From assembly GCA_002682825.1 (NCBI GenBank), contig NOKP01000025.1:67746-131745 (forward strand): a DNA stretch of 64,000 nucleotides, written 5' to 3'. The position numbers and the translations under genes were made by a program. Within the stretch, counting starts at the first letter, position 1; each line of letters begins with the position of its first letter. This document shows, one piece after another, positions 1 to 12,410 of this stretch. This stretch comes from Neonectria sp. B-13 (Eukaryota > Ascomycota > Sordariomycetes > Hypocreales > Nectriaceae). A model generated the notes under the pieces. It was given only the letters and a program-made list of their open reading frames with translations. It searched no databases and was not told the origin of the DNA.

Positions 1-2941
1 GCAATTGCGGCGCTCATCCTCAAGCTTATGGCGATTTTCCGACTCAAGGTGCATTTTCTCGTTGAGCTGTTTGATCATGGCATCTCGCTTCTTGACCTCA
101 GTGGCGGTTCGGGTTGCCCCTAGGAGAGGCTTCATTTTCACAATAAGCTGCCACCAAGGATTCTCAACGAGACCGAGATAGACGTTGAGGTTCCTTTGGA
201 TGATCCTGGTCGCCTCAGTGCGGAAGAGCCTCTTGTAGGCTGACCGTCGTTGGATGAAACCTCGGGCGACGGATTGGAATCGGGCCATGATCTCAGTGAT
301 CAGTGCATCTCGCTGCTCTTCGAGCTCAGCAAGCACACCAGCTCGGAAGAATACCTTCGTCAGACCAACACGGTAGAGTGCCTTGTCTAGTCCCAACTTC
401 TCGAGCATGATGGTGGCGGCGGCTTGTCCCTCTAGATAGCCCTTTGGCATTTTTTGACACAAGACTTCGTATCTTTGTCGGAACTCGTTGAATGACAGTC
501 GATTGGGGAAACCAGTTCTTGCGATACGGATTCCTTCCAAGACACCATTGCAGCGGAGTTGATCCAGGACGAGTAGGTTGTTGAACTGCTTGGGCTTCTT
601 CTTGTGATTTGGAAGAATGCATCGCACGAAATGCGGATGAGTCGAGTGTAGCTGGGTCATCAAGCTGTGAAGATGCTCCTTGTGTCTTTGGGCTACTGTC
701 CGGAAAAGGCCCTTCTTGACACGACTTCTTGCGCTACCGATATCATCGTCTGTTTCTGCGCAGTCGGAGAACAGGGCGGCAATATGTTTATCAGTTGAGG
801 CAGAAAGAAGCCGTGTGATGTTATCATTCAACGGGTCCTTGTTCTTCTCCAACCATCCTTCGGTGGAGTACTCAACCTCAGCAGCATAATGGGTCAGCAA
901 AAAGCCTTGCCCAAGGCGTGATGGCCGATACTTCGTTGACTTCTTGTCCCACAGGGAATTTAACTTCTCGGTAAAGGACTTGTCGGTGGCTTTCGGCATC
1001 ACGCAGTCCTCGTCGAGACACGAAAATATGCCAATGGGGTTAGGAAGTTCAATGAGGTCGATGGTTGGCTGTAAATCTCGACCGAAATCGATAAACTTCC
1101 ATTCGATCTGTTCTCTGGCATATTCCTCCTGCTCGAGAACGAACATGTGATGATTGAAGAACTGCTGAAGCTTCTCGTTGGTGTAGTTGATACACAGCTG
1201 CTCAAAACTGTTGGTGTCGAAAATCTCGAAACCAGCAATATCAAGAACTCCAATAAAGTGTGAATCATCCAGACCCATTCCGGTTCGGTCAAGTTGTCGG
1301 TTAATGCGGTTGACAAGGCTACCGAATCCTCGCTCATAAATACCCTTGGATAGAGCATCCAAGCCGAGGCGAACCTGTTCTGGGGTTTGGACTTTCTCGA
1401 CCCATTCTCGACCAGCCTTGACTTTCGGATGAAGCAATCCTTGGAGAAATGGCTCCAACGAGACTCCCAGTAGTTTGCACACCTTGACGGCTTGTTCCTT
1501 TGCATCGGGAGCAAGGCGAGCCTGATCGGCGGCTCGACTCTCCTTCACAACGCTGATGTTTCCGAGATGCAGAACAGCCGCGACAGTACGAAGGATGGAT
1601 GTTTGGTCCTTATCAGAGAATCCCATGACCTCGAATGCCTCCATGAGTGACTCCCACTCCTCGTGGTCTGAGATTCCGACGATCGTGTCATGGCCTTCGC
1701 GGGTATAGGAGAAATCCTCAACACCAAGACCGTCAAGAAGAAAGTCATTCTTCATGCGGGAGTTTGCTCCTTTCAGGAGCTGATAGAAGATGTGGTAATT
1801 TCGCTCATGGGGATTTATTCGCACAACCCTGGATTTCTCCAAAAGGTACCAGTCGATGAAAGCGCCGCAGATTGCACCGTTTCGACTGAACTCGATCCGG
1901 ATGAACTTGCCGAAACGTGAGGAATTGTTGTTTCGAACTGTTTGAGCGTTGCCAAAGGCTTCTAAGATTGGGTTGGCGCGCAATATTTGCTGGGATAGGT
2001 TTGAATGCGGTGTCTTGTTCTTGGTGAATGATTCAGACTGAGCGACGGCTGCGAGGTACTGGATGACCTTCTTCGTGTTTTCCGTCTTTCCTGCACCGGA
2101 TTCACCTGTCACAAGGATGCTTTGGTTTTCTCCTTCCTCGACAAGGTTTCGGAAGGCCTCGTCAGCCATCGCGAATATGTGAGGCTTGGTATCCTCGCGG
2201 CTCCGTCCTTTATACATGTTGATGTACTCATTGCTGTATATGGGTAGCGGGCAGTATGGGTTAACAGTGACTAAGAAGAGACCGGAATATGTGTAGATCA
2301 AGTCGGCCTGGTATCTCATGTGAAGGTTGTGGACGACGGATGCCTCGTTCAAGTGGGTCAGTTCGGCCATATCGTTAGCCTTGTCGAACTTGGCGGGGTT
2401 GACTTTGTCAACGCTCTCGGCATCGACTTCTCGTTGCTGAACTGGTGTTAGTCCCTGTCCCTGTCCTGCCCGTTGTGATGCTTACTGTTCCATCGTCGCA
2501 CTGAACGAGCAGCTGGTTTCCTTCAAGATCTTCGACGACCCATCCTCGGACAAAGGCGTTCTGGGGATCTTTAACCCACACATATCGTTTGCCCGAGAAA
2601 TCGTTTTCTCCTTCGATACCCTTGACGGCGTCCTGATTTCGTTTCGTCTCTTCGGTCTTGATGAACGACGGGGCGAACGTACTTGACGTCGGTGTTGCAT
2701 TTCTGGAGTCGCTGCGTTGTTGTCGTGATCCGGCGCTGGAGAGACGGTGAGGCGATGGGAGAGAGGTGTTCGACTGTGTCCGGCCGTGTGCAGTCGATGC
2801 TGGCAGTGCTGGGATCGGGGATGTAGAGGGGAAGATGGCGGATTTGGGTCTTCCGTTGGTAATGGGAGCCGGTGACGCGGATGTTGTTCTCGCAAAGGGG
2901 TTATTGCGCCGATGCGCCATATTGTTGGCGTTGAAAGCCAT
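1..2941 (-). CDS. Class II myosin heavy chain (N-terminal part; gene runs off the left edge)
   Basis: Conventional type II myosin, the actin motor of the cytokinetic/septation ring (MyoB in Aspergillus, Myo2/Myp2 type in yeasts). Exon 1 is 2941-2486, intron 2437-2485 (49 bp, GTAAGC donor), and exon 2 runs open from 2436 to base 1, giving about 964 residues in the window. A basic, Ser/Pro-rich N-terminal extension of ~110 residues precedes the SH3-like region (VWVKDP... near residue 120). The motor follows, with P-loop GESGAGKT at about 2111-2088, switch motifs and the relay/converter region ending near base 330. An IQ-like neck (FQSVARGFIQRR) and the start of the coiled-coil tail reach the edge. 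Fungal class II heavy chains are roughly 2000-2400 residues, so about 40% is visible. The start is the first ATG before the basic extension. Family assignment is very secure; class II rather than V rests on the single neck and immediate tail. Confidence 0.95.
2437..2485 (-). other. Intron 1 of the myosin II gene
   Basis: Phase-0 intron of 49 bp. The donor is GTAAGC and the acceptor is TTCAG. It joins an exon ending in codons for DDGT to one starting QREV, restoring the motor reading frame. Confidence 0.85.
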
Positions 2942-3743
2942 GGCGAGGCAAGCACATCAACAGCACCAGGTGTCCAGGGTTTGGAGAAAAGTGCGTTCTC
3001 CTCCACGTGGTGATGCGCTTGCGCGTGTAAACAAAGTGGGCTGAAGGTAGAGATATTCGGGGCAATAGGATTATGAGTGTCCCGAATAATGTAGAACGAT
3101 AAGAGGCACCTGCGCACCTGTCGCAATCATGCATTCATGAGGAATGTCATTAAGCAATGCAATCTCGAAATGGGTGCGGGTTGGTTGTGAAGGACGGGCA
3201 GCAGCGGCATCGGCAGGGAACAAGCTGTCACGGTTGCTGGGGGCATCAAGCGCCAAAGTAAACAAAACACATGCACGTGATCTCGCATGGGATCATGGAC
3301 TCGACTCGCTAGGCTGCATGCGGCATGGATAGCGGTGACGCAGCTTTTGGAAACTGACGAATTTCCATCCCACAGTTCACCAAACACACCAGATTTCTTT
3401 ATCGCGCCAAACGAGCAGCCCTCATCTTGCTTCGATCTATGTGACCGTCGCGATTCATCAGTAGCAAACATCTACTTGATAACCTCTTTGCGCGTCCCGA
3501 ACCTCCGTTTCACGACATTAACTTTCGCGACGCCACCCACATTTTTGGAACTGAGAGGCATCGCGAAAACTTGGGTCCGCTGCACAAGATCGTCCCTACC
3601 GGTCTGGTTCTTGCTGGATTTGCTTAATACAACACTTGATACCTCTAGCGTCTGATCTCATAGGAAGCACACCGACCATCGCGAAACTTGAACGTGGATA
3701 ATCGAGGGCGTGAGCCTTGTTTACGCGCCTTGCCTCCCTTGCA
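2942..3743. promoter_or_regulatory. Divergent promoter region between myosin II and the Red1-like gene
   Basis: An 802-bp interval lies between two ATG codons pointing away from each other. Short ORFs here overlap on both strands and show no recognisable domain, so I take them as chance. The stretch near 3400-3650 is pyrimidine-rich on the plus strand, as is common just upstream of fungal start sites. No TATA box was identified. Confidence 0.5.
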
Positions 3744-6700
3744 ATGAGTCAATACGGATATGGTTATGGCTCGCAAGGCTATCAACCTTCAAACGCTTTT
3801 GCTCACGCGCCATCGTCTGCGTATCCTGCGCCGCCGTATCAGGCAACCGAAACCATTCAGACTCAACACCCTGGCCCTGAGAGCGTCGCAATGGAGTCTT
3901 ACGAATTCAACCGTCAGACGATACCCGGCCTAGGTCTAAATTTCTCCAACAACGCTGGCTGGCAGCACGCCTGGGCGACCCGACCCCCCGAATCTCAACC
4001 TGAACAACCACGAGCTGGACTAACCGAGCATGTCCCGACCACCGACAACAGTGCTAGAAACGCACCGACGTCACAAGCAAGACCAAGCGCTGACCTGATG
4101 GCCGATGATTTGGTGGAAGAGGGAGAATTGAGCGAAGGAGAGCTGGAAGACATATATGAACCTGGGCAAGTGGACCGTGCAGCGCGGGGCCAGCTTCAGC
4201 CGGAGACTCGACAGCTCCTTCCCCCGGGCAGCTCTTTAGGCCAGTCTGGGGGGAAGGCTGTTGTATCTGCGCGACACTGGGACCCAGAACAATTAATACG
4301 CGAGCGGTCTGGTTCATACTCGCCATATCTCTCTCCACGTGAGATTCACTCCAACGGCCAAGCAAACTCGGCATCGGATGCTGTTGGTGAGTGCCCACTT
4401 TGACGAAACCTGTGCTTCTGCATTGCGCGGCCTTATCGCTTACATTCGCAGATCTGTCAGGAAGCGAGCCGAACGAGAAGACAGCCGAGGCTTCTGCGCG
4501 GAACGACCACATCGATATGGACAACCCCGAAGAGCAAAACCAGTCGCTAGAGGTGGCAAAGGACCGATCTTTGGACGAGGCAAAAAAGCGAGCGCAAGAC
4601 GCAATTGTCCGTCTTTGGCCACTGAATATTCGGTACCAGAACTACCTCGAGGAGGGAATTGACAGGCGTCTCCTTGATGGCCTTTTTACGGAGTTGGGCC
4701 TTGATTCGACAGTAACAACACCTGTTCCAGAACTGTCGGCTACATCTCCATCGACACAGCCCCAAGAACCACCGGAGGAAGTGCATCACTTGAGTAGTGA
4801 TGAAAAGAAACTTGATGAGGCAAACAACAGCTCGGAACGCACTGGGAAACCTAAGGATAAATCCGAGGAGCGGAAAGATCGAATTGCGCGACTCCTAGCC
4901 GCCAAGGGATCGAAGGCCACTGTTGCAGCTCCGGAAGCCATCACTGCTATTACTGCGCCTACAGCGCCCGGCGCTACCGTACCGAACAAGACGCAGTCCG
5001 AGAAGTCGAGGTTGATTCAGCAGAAGATGGAGGCTTTAAGGAAGTCCCGGGAGGCAAATGCCAACAAACCCTTCCAGGTCAACGGCTCTGCCACGCCTGG
5101 TACAGATATCAGCCTCCCTCAGCCTCCGGCACTCCCAATCGTACCGGTTGTCGACCACGCGCCTGGCTTTGAACCTTTTGACCCAGTTGTTGTGCCCGAT
5201 CAACCCCAAGCAACGTTAGAAAGGTCCGAATCCCATGGTGCTCCTCCCATCCCTGGGCTGTTCTTGTCATCCACGCCTCAACCATCCCCGGCTTCCAACC
5301 AACGGAAAAGGCCCGTTGCCGCCGACTTAAACGAGTACTCAACCTCCACCAACTTCAAACGCCCATTCGGCCAAACCAGGGAGTCGCGCCCGTTCTTGAT
5401 TGACGTCAGTGACGATGAAGACGATGCCGAAATGGAGATTGATTCTCCCGAACAGCGACCTTCCTCACTTCACCGGGCAACCACCCCATCTGGGAGAACA
5501 GCGTCATTTCGCGACCACCCGGCTCTTTCGGACAATATGCCCCATCGTCAATTCTCTAGCCCCAAGGGTGCAGGGACGCCAACTAGCCAAAGCGGTAGCG
5601 GAAACGGAATTTATGACTTGGAAAGCATGAACAAGAAGATCGAAGACATGAAACGCAAAATTGCTGAGGCTGAAGCCCGTAAGAAGGCAAAGAAGTCCAG
5701 CAATGGAACCCCTTCTCTCCCCCAATCGCAGGACCAGTCCAAGGAAGGAAGTGCAGACATACCCAACATTGCAAAGCCAACAGGTGTGGTGGTGACGAGT
5801 CTAGAGACTGAGGCCGAGGGTGGTAAACACCCAACTCCATTACCTTCCCAACCTATTGCCCAGCCGCCACTGAAGGTGGCAAAAATTCGTGGCCAAAAAC
5901 GGCATACTATCTCACCCATCCGTTCTCGGGCAGCGAGCGCGCGGTTACCGGTCCTCGAAGCGCATAGGAGCGAACAGACACGGCAGCTGAAGCACTTGCA
6001 ATCCGAAGTCGCTAGGATCGAAAAGGCAATCCAGGATAGCTTACAAGAGGAACTGCGCCTCCGGGAAGCAGTCATGGATTCGGAGTCAGATCAAGGAGCA
6101 CGAGATGCTTCTGGGCCAGAGAACGTGTCAGGTGAGTCCTGGCATCCGAGTCATTCGGCCAGACCAGAACCTGGATTTGAATTCGCAAGAGAATTCGCAT
6201 CATCCAGGAGACTAATGCCCCGTCCAGACGAGTCTGGTTCAGAACCCCAGTCCGCGGACTTGCATCCTGCAAATTCCGTTGATATCGCCAATCCGGTTGC
6301 ATCAACGGAGCAAGAGCAAGAAGGCCTCGTCGATGGCCTCTCGACCGTGGAGAATGGTAATGGATTGACCGACGCAAACGCCCATGTTGTTGAGACTACA
6401 CCTGGTCAAGAGATCAACGGGGAGACTGGTTCATCGCCGCGCGCTAGTGTTACTGACCATCCCGTGGCCTCCGCACACGACATCTTGGCTCCTGTGGACG
6501 GCATCTCGGCTCGAGAGGAAGAATCTCAGCTAGGTGATGACTCCAGCTCTGATTTGGACCCGGACACAGACGTTGCTATGGAAGAGGCTGCCGGTTCAAG
6601 CAGCGAAGAAAATGAGGGAGGGTCAGCGGATGACTACGAGCCAACTGAAGCAGGCATTGAGCTTAACAGCCAACAGTCTCCTGCAAAGTCGGCCTCGCGC

Positions 6701-7448
6701 AGCCCTATCCCCCATGAACAAGATGCGGTTTTAGAGACCAGCGATGCTGATTTGCAGGGTGTTTCCGCAACGTCGCCTGTTATCCAACCGATCTCAGCAG
6801 CTGATGAAGACTCAGCGTCGGTATTTGAGTCTGGCAGAGAAGTAGACCTACTTTATCACGACACATCGACCCGTGCCTGACTATGAGACAGGTCGAACAG
6901 ACAAGAGCGCTCTCTGACTCGGGAGCGTCCAAGTCCACATTTGCACCATACCAAACACCCCTTCAGTACTTCCGCGCCTACCGATTCCACCCCAAGTTCA
7001 AAGATACTGTGGCTGGGGGACTTCGCTCGTTAACCTACAGCAATAAGATCGATGTCAAGAGGGAAGTATGCCCAGATCAACTCGTCGGAGCTGTTTGCCC
7101 GAGAGGCGACCAGTGCAAGTTTCAGCACTTTGAAAACATGAAAGCCCCGGGTACGTGCAACTTGGTTCGCAGCCGGAGGAACGACACGGCATTGCGCCTG
7201 GTGAGGTGAACGCTAACGTGCCTTCGGGCGAAACAGATGACCAGATTCTGCTCCAACTTGGTGCATATGGTAACTACGAAGGAGAACAGAAACAGAAGTA
7301 CATTACTGGACTTCGAGACCTGCTCGCGGGATTTCGCAATCGCAAGATTAAGGATTTCCAGGCCATTAGCGACGGCATCATCGAGTATCGAAGCCAGTTT
7401 CATGGCGACAAGACGAAGATCCTCCCCTTGGGCAGTGTCGCCATCTGA
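3744..7448 (+). CDS. C3H1 zinc-finger protein, Red1/ZFC3H1-like (nuclear RNA surveillance)
   Basis: Predicted scaffold of the MTREC/NURS complex, which hands nuclear RNAs to the exosome. Proposed exons are 3744-4386, 4452-6820, 6892-7150 and 7237-7448 (1160 residues); introns are 65, 71 and 86 bp. The second donor (GTATTT) is weak, so that junction is the least certain. The N-terminus is Gly/Tyr/Ser-rich, followed by an acidic EEGELSEGELEDIYEP segment. The middle is long, disordered and charged, with coiled-coil stretches near genomic 5620-5700 and 5950-6080, then a very acidic block. The C-terminus carries the putative zinc finger C-x8-C-x5-C-x3-H (CPRGDQCKFQH, about 7100-7133) just after YFRAYRFHPKF, the arrangement of the Pfam zf-C3H1 family found in Red1 and human ZFC3H1. 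The ATG at 3744 is the first ATG of the frame. Orthology to Red1 is inferred from domain position, not from an alignment. Confidence 0.8.
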
Positions 7449-8376
7449 CCATCCCTGGGTTAGTTCCAAGTCTTTGAGCAGAGCCATTTCCCCTTTTCGT
7501 AACCCCAGCTTGTCCATGACTCGTATGATCCAAACCAGCCACGGCCATTGCACATATCCGGTCGACTGGTGGTCATTGGGTTTGTCGCACGGCTCGTGAA
7601 GCACACAGCGCTTTTCTTTTCATTATTTTTTTAACATTTGCCGTCCCCTTTGGCGGATTCTTTTTTACACACATACGATACCCTACTGTATCATCTTTCT
7701 CGGCGACCATTTGCAGTCCCGCAGTAGCCTGGCCTGGACGGAGGGCAGTTATATGGCTGGAGCAAGCAGGGACCAGAAGAAAGAGAGAGAAAAAAGCAAG
7801 AGCAAGAACAAGGAGAGATGAGTGAGCCATAATGGCTAGAAAGAAGAAGCAGCAGACCCGTTGATGGAGTCGGTTTTGTGCGTGTCAAGGGACCAGACGG
7901 TTCTAGCGCCCAGCTGTTGTAAGAGGTAGATAAGTGTGCGAATACGAATATTCTTGATATCGATCTAGGGTTCAGTTCAGTTGTGAATGTTCATGCTCTA
8001 TACACTCGTCCAACCATGTCATAATCCAATTCATTTTGTCCTTCCATACAATGGCAGACTTTCTTTTACTTCCACTGTGGCATTCAATGATGCTCAGTTC
8101 ACAAAGCTCATTCGATGCAATCTATTCATAGTTCCATTGGCCTACCATGTAAACCTATAAACCCAATTATATCCTTCGCGTATATGCTCGTCTTAGATGA
8201 TCTAATGAAGATAAGGCCAACTCCGGAGATTTTCTTGGTCCGTTTAGGTGTATCGCGCTACCCATTGTTCCCCCTGTATGTCCATCCGCCCTTTAATAAG
8301 TGAGTACTGAATCAACGCATGCTCTCTTTTCTACCATCGAGGGAGTAAACCGAAAGAGTCTTCGTGCTTGCTCGCT
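7449..8376. other. Intergenic, convergent 3' flanks
   Basis: This lies between the ends of the Red1-like gene and the RTA1-like gene. It is AT-rich from about 7600, with T-runs at 7614-7632, and likely holds both 3' UTRs. No coding feature is supported. Confidence 0.5.
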
Positions 8377-9464
8377 CTATTTGTCGCTGGTGCTGGCGCT
8401 CTCGCTCTTGGTCGTCTTGTCCTTGCGGCCGCGCAGACACCACAGACCCTTCAGACCACCGTCCTCCAGCTCGAGAAGCTCCTTCATGCAGAAGGCCGGG
8501 TGGAAGAAGTTGAGGACCCAGACGGCAACGACGATCAGGACGCCCTCGAAGCCGATGAACATGCCCTGCTCGCCCATGATGGGGCCGGTCCAGCCCTCGG
8601 ACAGCTCGGCGACGCGGAAGGCGCTACGCCACAGGATGCAGAGGGTGGCGAGGGAGAGGGCGCCGAGGCAGGCCTTGAAGCGGCGCGAGTTGCGGACGTG
8701 GGCGATCTCGGGCCGCTGGTCCAGGGCGCTGTCGCCGAGGGCGCGGTACCGGCGCACGGTGCGGAAGGCGAAGTCGGCCGAGGCGAGCACGAAGCAGAGG
8801 ATGGTGGCGACCTGGAAGGCGAGGCCGGCGATCATGATGTTGGAGCCCGTGTCGGCCGAGTCGTGGTTGTGCGAGGCGACGGAGGCCATGCCGCCGCCGA
8901 GGGCCTGGAGGATGAGGGAGATGACATCACAGGGGATGAACTGTGAAAGTACTAGTATGAGTACGAGTGTGAGTGTACGAGGTGGAGGGTAGAGATGCTT
9001 ACAATTCGTGTATAGTACTCCGGAGGCAGCCTCGAGTTTTCCGGCCCAAAAGCCGAGACGATCCGGCGCAGACACAGGTAGATGCCGGCAGCCATAAAGG
9101 CCGGGCCGATGGTCAGGCAGCAAATCTGCATGAGGAAGCCGTTCTCGCTCCACGGGTCGTTGGCGCTCATGACGCGACCGCCATAGCCGATGATTTCGCA
9201 GATGAGGCCGAGGATCAGGGCGACGTTGAAGGCGGTGCCGCGGCGGGTGACGATCCAGGTGACGACGTAGCCGACCAGCGACGCCGCGAAGACGGCGAGG
9301 AAGGCGGCATTGGGCGCCAGGTCCGGCCGGTACTGGTAGAAGCTGCCGACATTGTCACAGTAGGAGGCGTCCGGGTTGGCGTCGCAGAAGGCAAAGGGGC
9401 CGCCGTTGTCGACCCAGGTTGCGTTGTTGGGATCGGGATGGTCGGTCTGGACGATGATGCTCAT
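8377..9464 (-). CDS. RTA1-like seven-transmembrane protein
   Basis: Member of the fungal RTA1-like family (lipid-translocating exporter / 7-aminocholesterol resistance type), plasma-membrane proteins linked to lipid export and toxicant tolerance. Exon 1 is 9464-9003, intron 8941-9002 (62 bp, GTAAGC donor, TTTCACAG acceptor), exon 2 is 8940-8377; 341 residues. The extracellular N-terminus has two Cys residues (FCDANPDASYCDN). About seven hydrophobic helices follow, with family-typical patches such as EIIGYGGR, TIGPAFMAAGIYLCL and FHPAFC near the end. The tail is short and Lys/Ser-rich. The ATG at 9464 is preferred because the frame upstream has only a non-ATG extension. It sits about 1.8 kb from the alpha/beta hydrolase and could be a transport or resistance partner of the metabolic block to its right; that link is inference. 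Confidence 0.9.
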
Positions 9465-11259
9465 GGTTGCGGTTTGATAGGGAGAACCACTGAAGGAGTG
9501 GGAACGGGGAGTAGACGGCCAAGGCCTTCGTTTAATACCCAAGGCCCCAAAGAGCACAACAAAGAAAGAAGACGAGGTTGACTGAAGACGAAATCACAAA
9601 ACACCTGCTGCCTGATATGTCGTATGTATTCCTAGTACGAAATACGACAACAACACGTCCGCCATTGAACTAGAAGGGAAAAAGGCGGGAAAAAAAGCGC
9701 CACGAAAACAAAAGCCCCCCAATTAATTCCTTTTCAAAGCCGAGTTCCCCGGGGCCGGAGTCGGGTCATCAAGTTATCCCCCTTGGCTCCGGTCATGACG
9801 GGATTCTCTGACAGGACCGGGCGTCGAGATGGCCCGCCTGGGGACTTCGGGAAACCGTGCTAAAGCCGTCAGCTCGCAGCGCTAAGGTAGGGCTGGCGCA
9901 ACGAGATTGGACGCGGTACGGCGGGAGGATGAAGGATCTAATGATAGAAGTCAAACAGGCCCTTGCCCGTCCCCCAGGGTTTGGTGTTTCAGAGTCCGAT
10001 GTCTCTGAAGCTGTGAATATTGAAGATGAGAGACGATGTGAATACGTGCTCTGCATGTCCGTTGCACATTCCAAGCCCTGTTCCAGCCCTCCTAAACAAC
10101 AGTCAATAAAAAGATTGTATGACGTTGTTGGCGAGGACCGTCCGGATATCGGCACAGACTTCAACATCCTTGCACCAGGCAGGATGGGATGGGGCTGCGT
10201 CCACAGCACACGTATCATCGACTCATGTTAGACCTAAGTTACACATTGAATATTCGTAAAGCCGTAAAGCCTCGTAGCCACAGAGAATATGCCCCGGCGT
10301 CAGCACTGCCCTTACGCCGTTGTCCAATTACCACGTCGCCCCTGCCACACACACACACACCGGTTGTACGAACCCCGGCATTTTGGTGCATGGCAGTACG
10401 GATATTCGTAGATTAAATTTGGATACGCGAGGTCCCATCGCAGCAACCACTGGCAAGCAAAAACGTGGGCACGCACCCCCTGCTTGGCTCCTTGGCGAGA
10501 CAGTCAGCTACGCCTACTTTCCCATCCAGGAATTCCGTCTGCTGCGTCGACATACCCGTATCGGACATCACTGGTGAACTACACATAATAAGAACAAGAA
10601 GATGCACATACACACGCCCGAAACAAGCGGCGCCAGAGTCACAAGACCCAAGTAAGGCTCTCTGGCGTCACCGCGTCAGCTCATGCACGACCTACCTAAG
10701 GGCGGGAAAGCCTTGCCTACTAGTACTGAGTGCATGGGTCTCCGAGACTCCGATACAACCCGACGACCCAGAAGAGTTGAACCACGGCGATCATGTTGAG
10801 GACTGAACGGTGAACCCAGGCGGTGGGGAAGAGCTTTTAACCAGTTTACCTAACCATGGAGTTGTTCTTTCAAAGCTTAAATGTAGTTGTGTGCTATTAT
10901 AGTGCTGGGTTAGGTTTTACCGAGGATGAAGTCGAGGATATAACCTAAACGAATATGACTTCGCAACGGGTTGCCCAAGTGGAAGCTAAGTTCGAGCCAC
11001 TCAAGCGCTGCCAGATGAAATGCTAGTTTCATCATTGTTCATCTCTGCTCAAAAAGACTGCCAATTCTCCGACGAGTAAAGTATCTACATCCAAACCCTT
11101 AAGTTAAGCGGGAGCATGAACCCTTGCATGTAGCGGGGCAATGCGAGCGGGGGTCGGTTCAACTCTCGAAACCATGCCCATCTTATCGCGCCTGACTTAA
11201 CGGTCAAGCCTCGAGAATATTTGTGTGTGACCAGTGACCACTCATTCTTTACAGAAACA
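9465..11259. other. 1.8-kb intergenic region with no supported gene
   Basis: Upstream of both the RTA1-like gene (minus) and the hydrolase (plus), so it contains a divergent promoter. It holds a short CA microsatellite (about 10340-10355) and AT-rich sequence at 10850-10960. Short ORFs such as 9857-10231 lack domains and typical codon bias. I looked for tRNA-like B boxes near 10989 and 11155 and found none with a supporting cloverleaf. Confidence 0.5.
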
Positions 11260-12373
11260 ATGCCCGAAACACCAGACGGCAATCGCAGGATCTGGCAACC
11301 CCTCCATCCCGCCATCCGCGAAAAGCTCGACCCGCAGTACGTCGACTACCATGAAAAGTACCTGCAGTATATCGTCCCCGACGAGCTCCAAGACTGGGAC
11401 GGCTCCGTCCGAACTAAGGGCTCTCTCCCGCCCGGTGGGACGCAGCCGGTCCCCGTCGGCAGCATCGAGGACTTCGACGTTGGGCGCTTCCGCGTGAGAG
11501 CGTACACGCCGACTGGTGAAAGCGATGAGCGCGGCTGGCCTGTCCTGGTTTGGCATCACGGCGGCGGTTGGGTTGTTGGGGGTCTGAACAGCGGCAAGGA
11601 TCTGTGTTCGTGGGTTTGCGAAGGTATCTATCTATCTATCTATCTATGCGGGACGCCTAATAGCAGAGGAGAGATATGGACTGATCAACTTAGGTGCGCG
11701 GTGTGTCGTCGTCAGCGTGGACTACGGCCTTGCCCCCGAGAACCCATTCCCAATAGCTGTCGAGGACTCAATCGATGCTGTTCGATGGGTCTTCTCTGCG
11801 CCAGCCGAGCTTGGGAGGATTGACACCGCCCGCATATCCATCGGCGGTACGTCATCCGGAGGAAACCTGGCTGTCGTTGCGGCCCTCGCGGCATTGAACC
11901 CCGAGGTCCCTCTCCCATCCGCCAAGCCATCCTTCCCCAACATCATCCCCAACCCTCCCGTCTCAGTCCTGCTCTTCATCCCCGTCATCGACAACACCGC
12001 CACCGCAGAGGATGTCTGGAGGTCTAGCGCTGAAACAGCACCGTGGCTTACTGCGAAGCGGCTAGAGTGGTACCGGAAGCTGTACCTCACGCGGGACGAG
12101 GATTGCCGTAAATGGGATGCGAGCCCCAACTACGCCCCCGACCCAATGCTGCAAAAATTTCCAAAGACATGGATAGCTGTCGCGGAGCTGGATCTCCTTG
12201 CCCCCGAAGCGCTGTCTTTCGGGGAGCAGCTGAGGAGCGTAGGTGTTGATGCTGAGACGGTGGTCGTCCAGGGTGGGACGCATTCCATTCTTACCCTCCA
12301 TGGACGGATAGATAGGGGTCGGAAGATGATCGAGGACGCTGTCAAGCACCTCCAAGGCGTTTTTGGGACCTGA
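11260..12373 (+). CDS. Alpha/beta hydrolase, HSL-type esterase/lipase
   Basis: Carboxyl-ester hydrolase of the hormone-sensitive-lipase fold, predicted cytosolic (no signal peptide). Exons are 11260-11623 and 11694-12373 (347 residues); the 70-bp phase-1 intron begins GTATCT. The oxyanion motif is HHGGGW (residues ~99-104). The nucleophile elbow is GTSSGG (~172-177, usual form GDSAGG), so Ser174 is the likely nucleophile and the usual Asp in the elbow is replaced by Thr. Candidate triad partners are the Asp in VAELDLLAPE and the His in GGTHSI near the C-terminus. Length is normal for the family. The stop codon is only 37 bp from the stop of the convergent Zn2Cys6 gene. Its place beside a dioxygenase-like enzyme, a P450 and a regulator suggests a role in a shared pathway (ester or lactone hydrolysis); the substrate is unknown. 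Confidence 0.9.
11625..11646 (+). repeat. TATC tetranucleotide microsatellite inside the hydrolase intron
   Basis: About five copies of tatc start at the second base of the intron, directly against the 5' splice site. Copy-number change would alter intron length but not the donor GT. Confidence 0.9.
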
Positions 12374-12410
12374 CAATTCAAAATGCCCGCTTCATGGCTA
12401 GAGTCGTCCA

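Noticed and set aside
7573..7888. Small minus-strand ORFs with hydrophobic starts
   Set aside because: Lie in the AT-rich 3' flank of the Red1-like gene; no stop/start context or domain beyond chance.
8368..8946. 192-codon plus-strand ORF rich in Ala/Glu/Gly
   Set aside because: Antisense to the RTA1-like exon 2; composition reflects the GC-rich opposite strand.
9857..10231. 124-codon plus-strand ORF upstream of the hydrolase
   Set aside because: Begins without support from a domain or promoter, overlaps a similar minus-strand ORF, and has no recognisable family.
10980..11170. tRNA-like GTTCGAGCC and GGTTCAACTC motifs
   Set aside because: No cloverleaf could be drawn around either; treated as chance matches.
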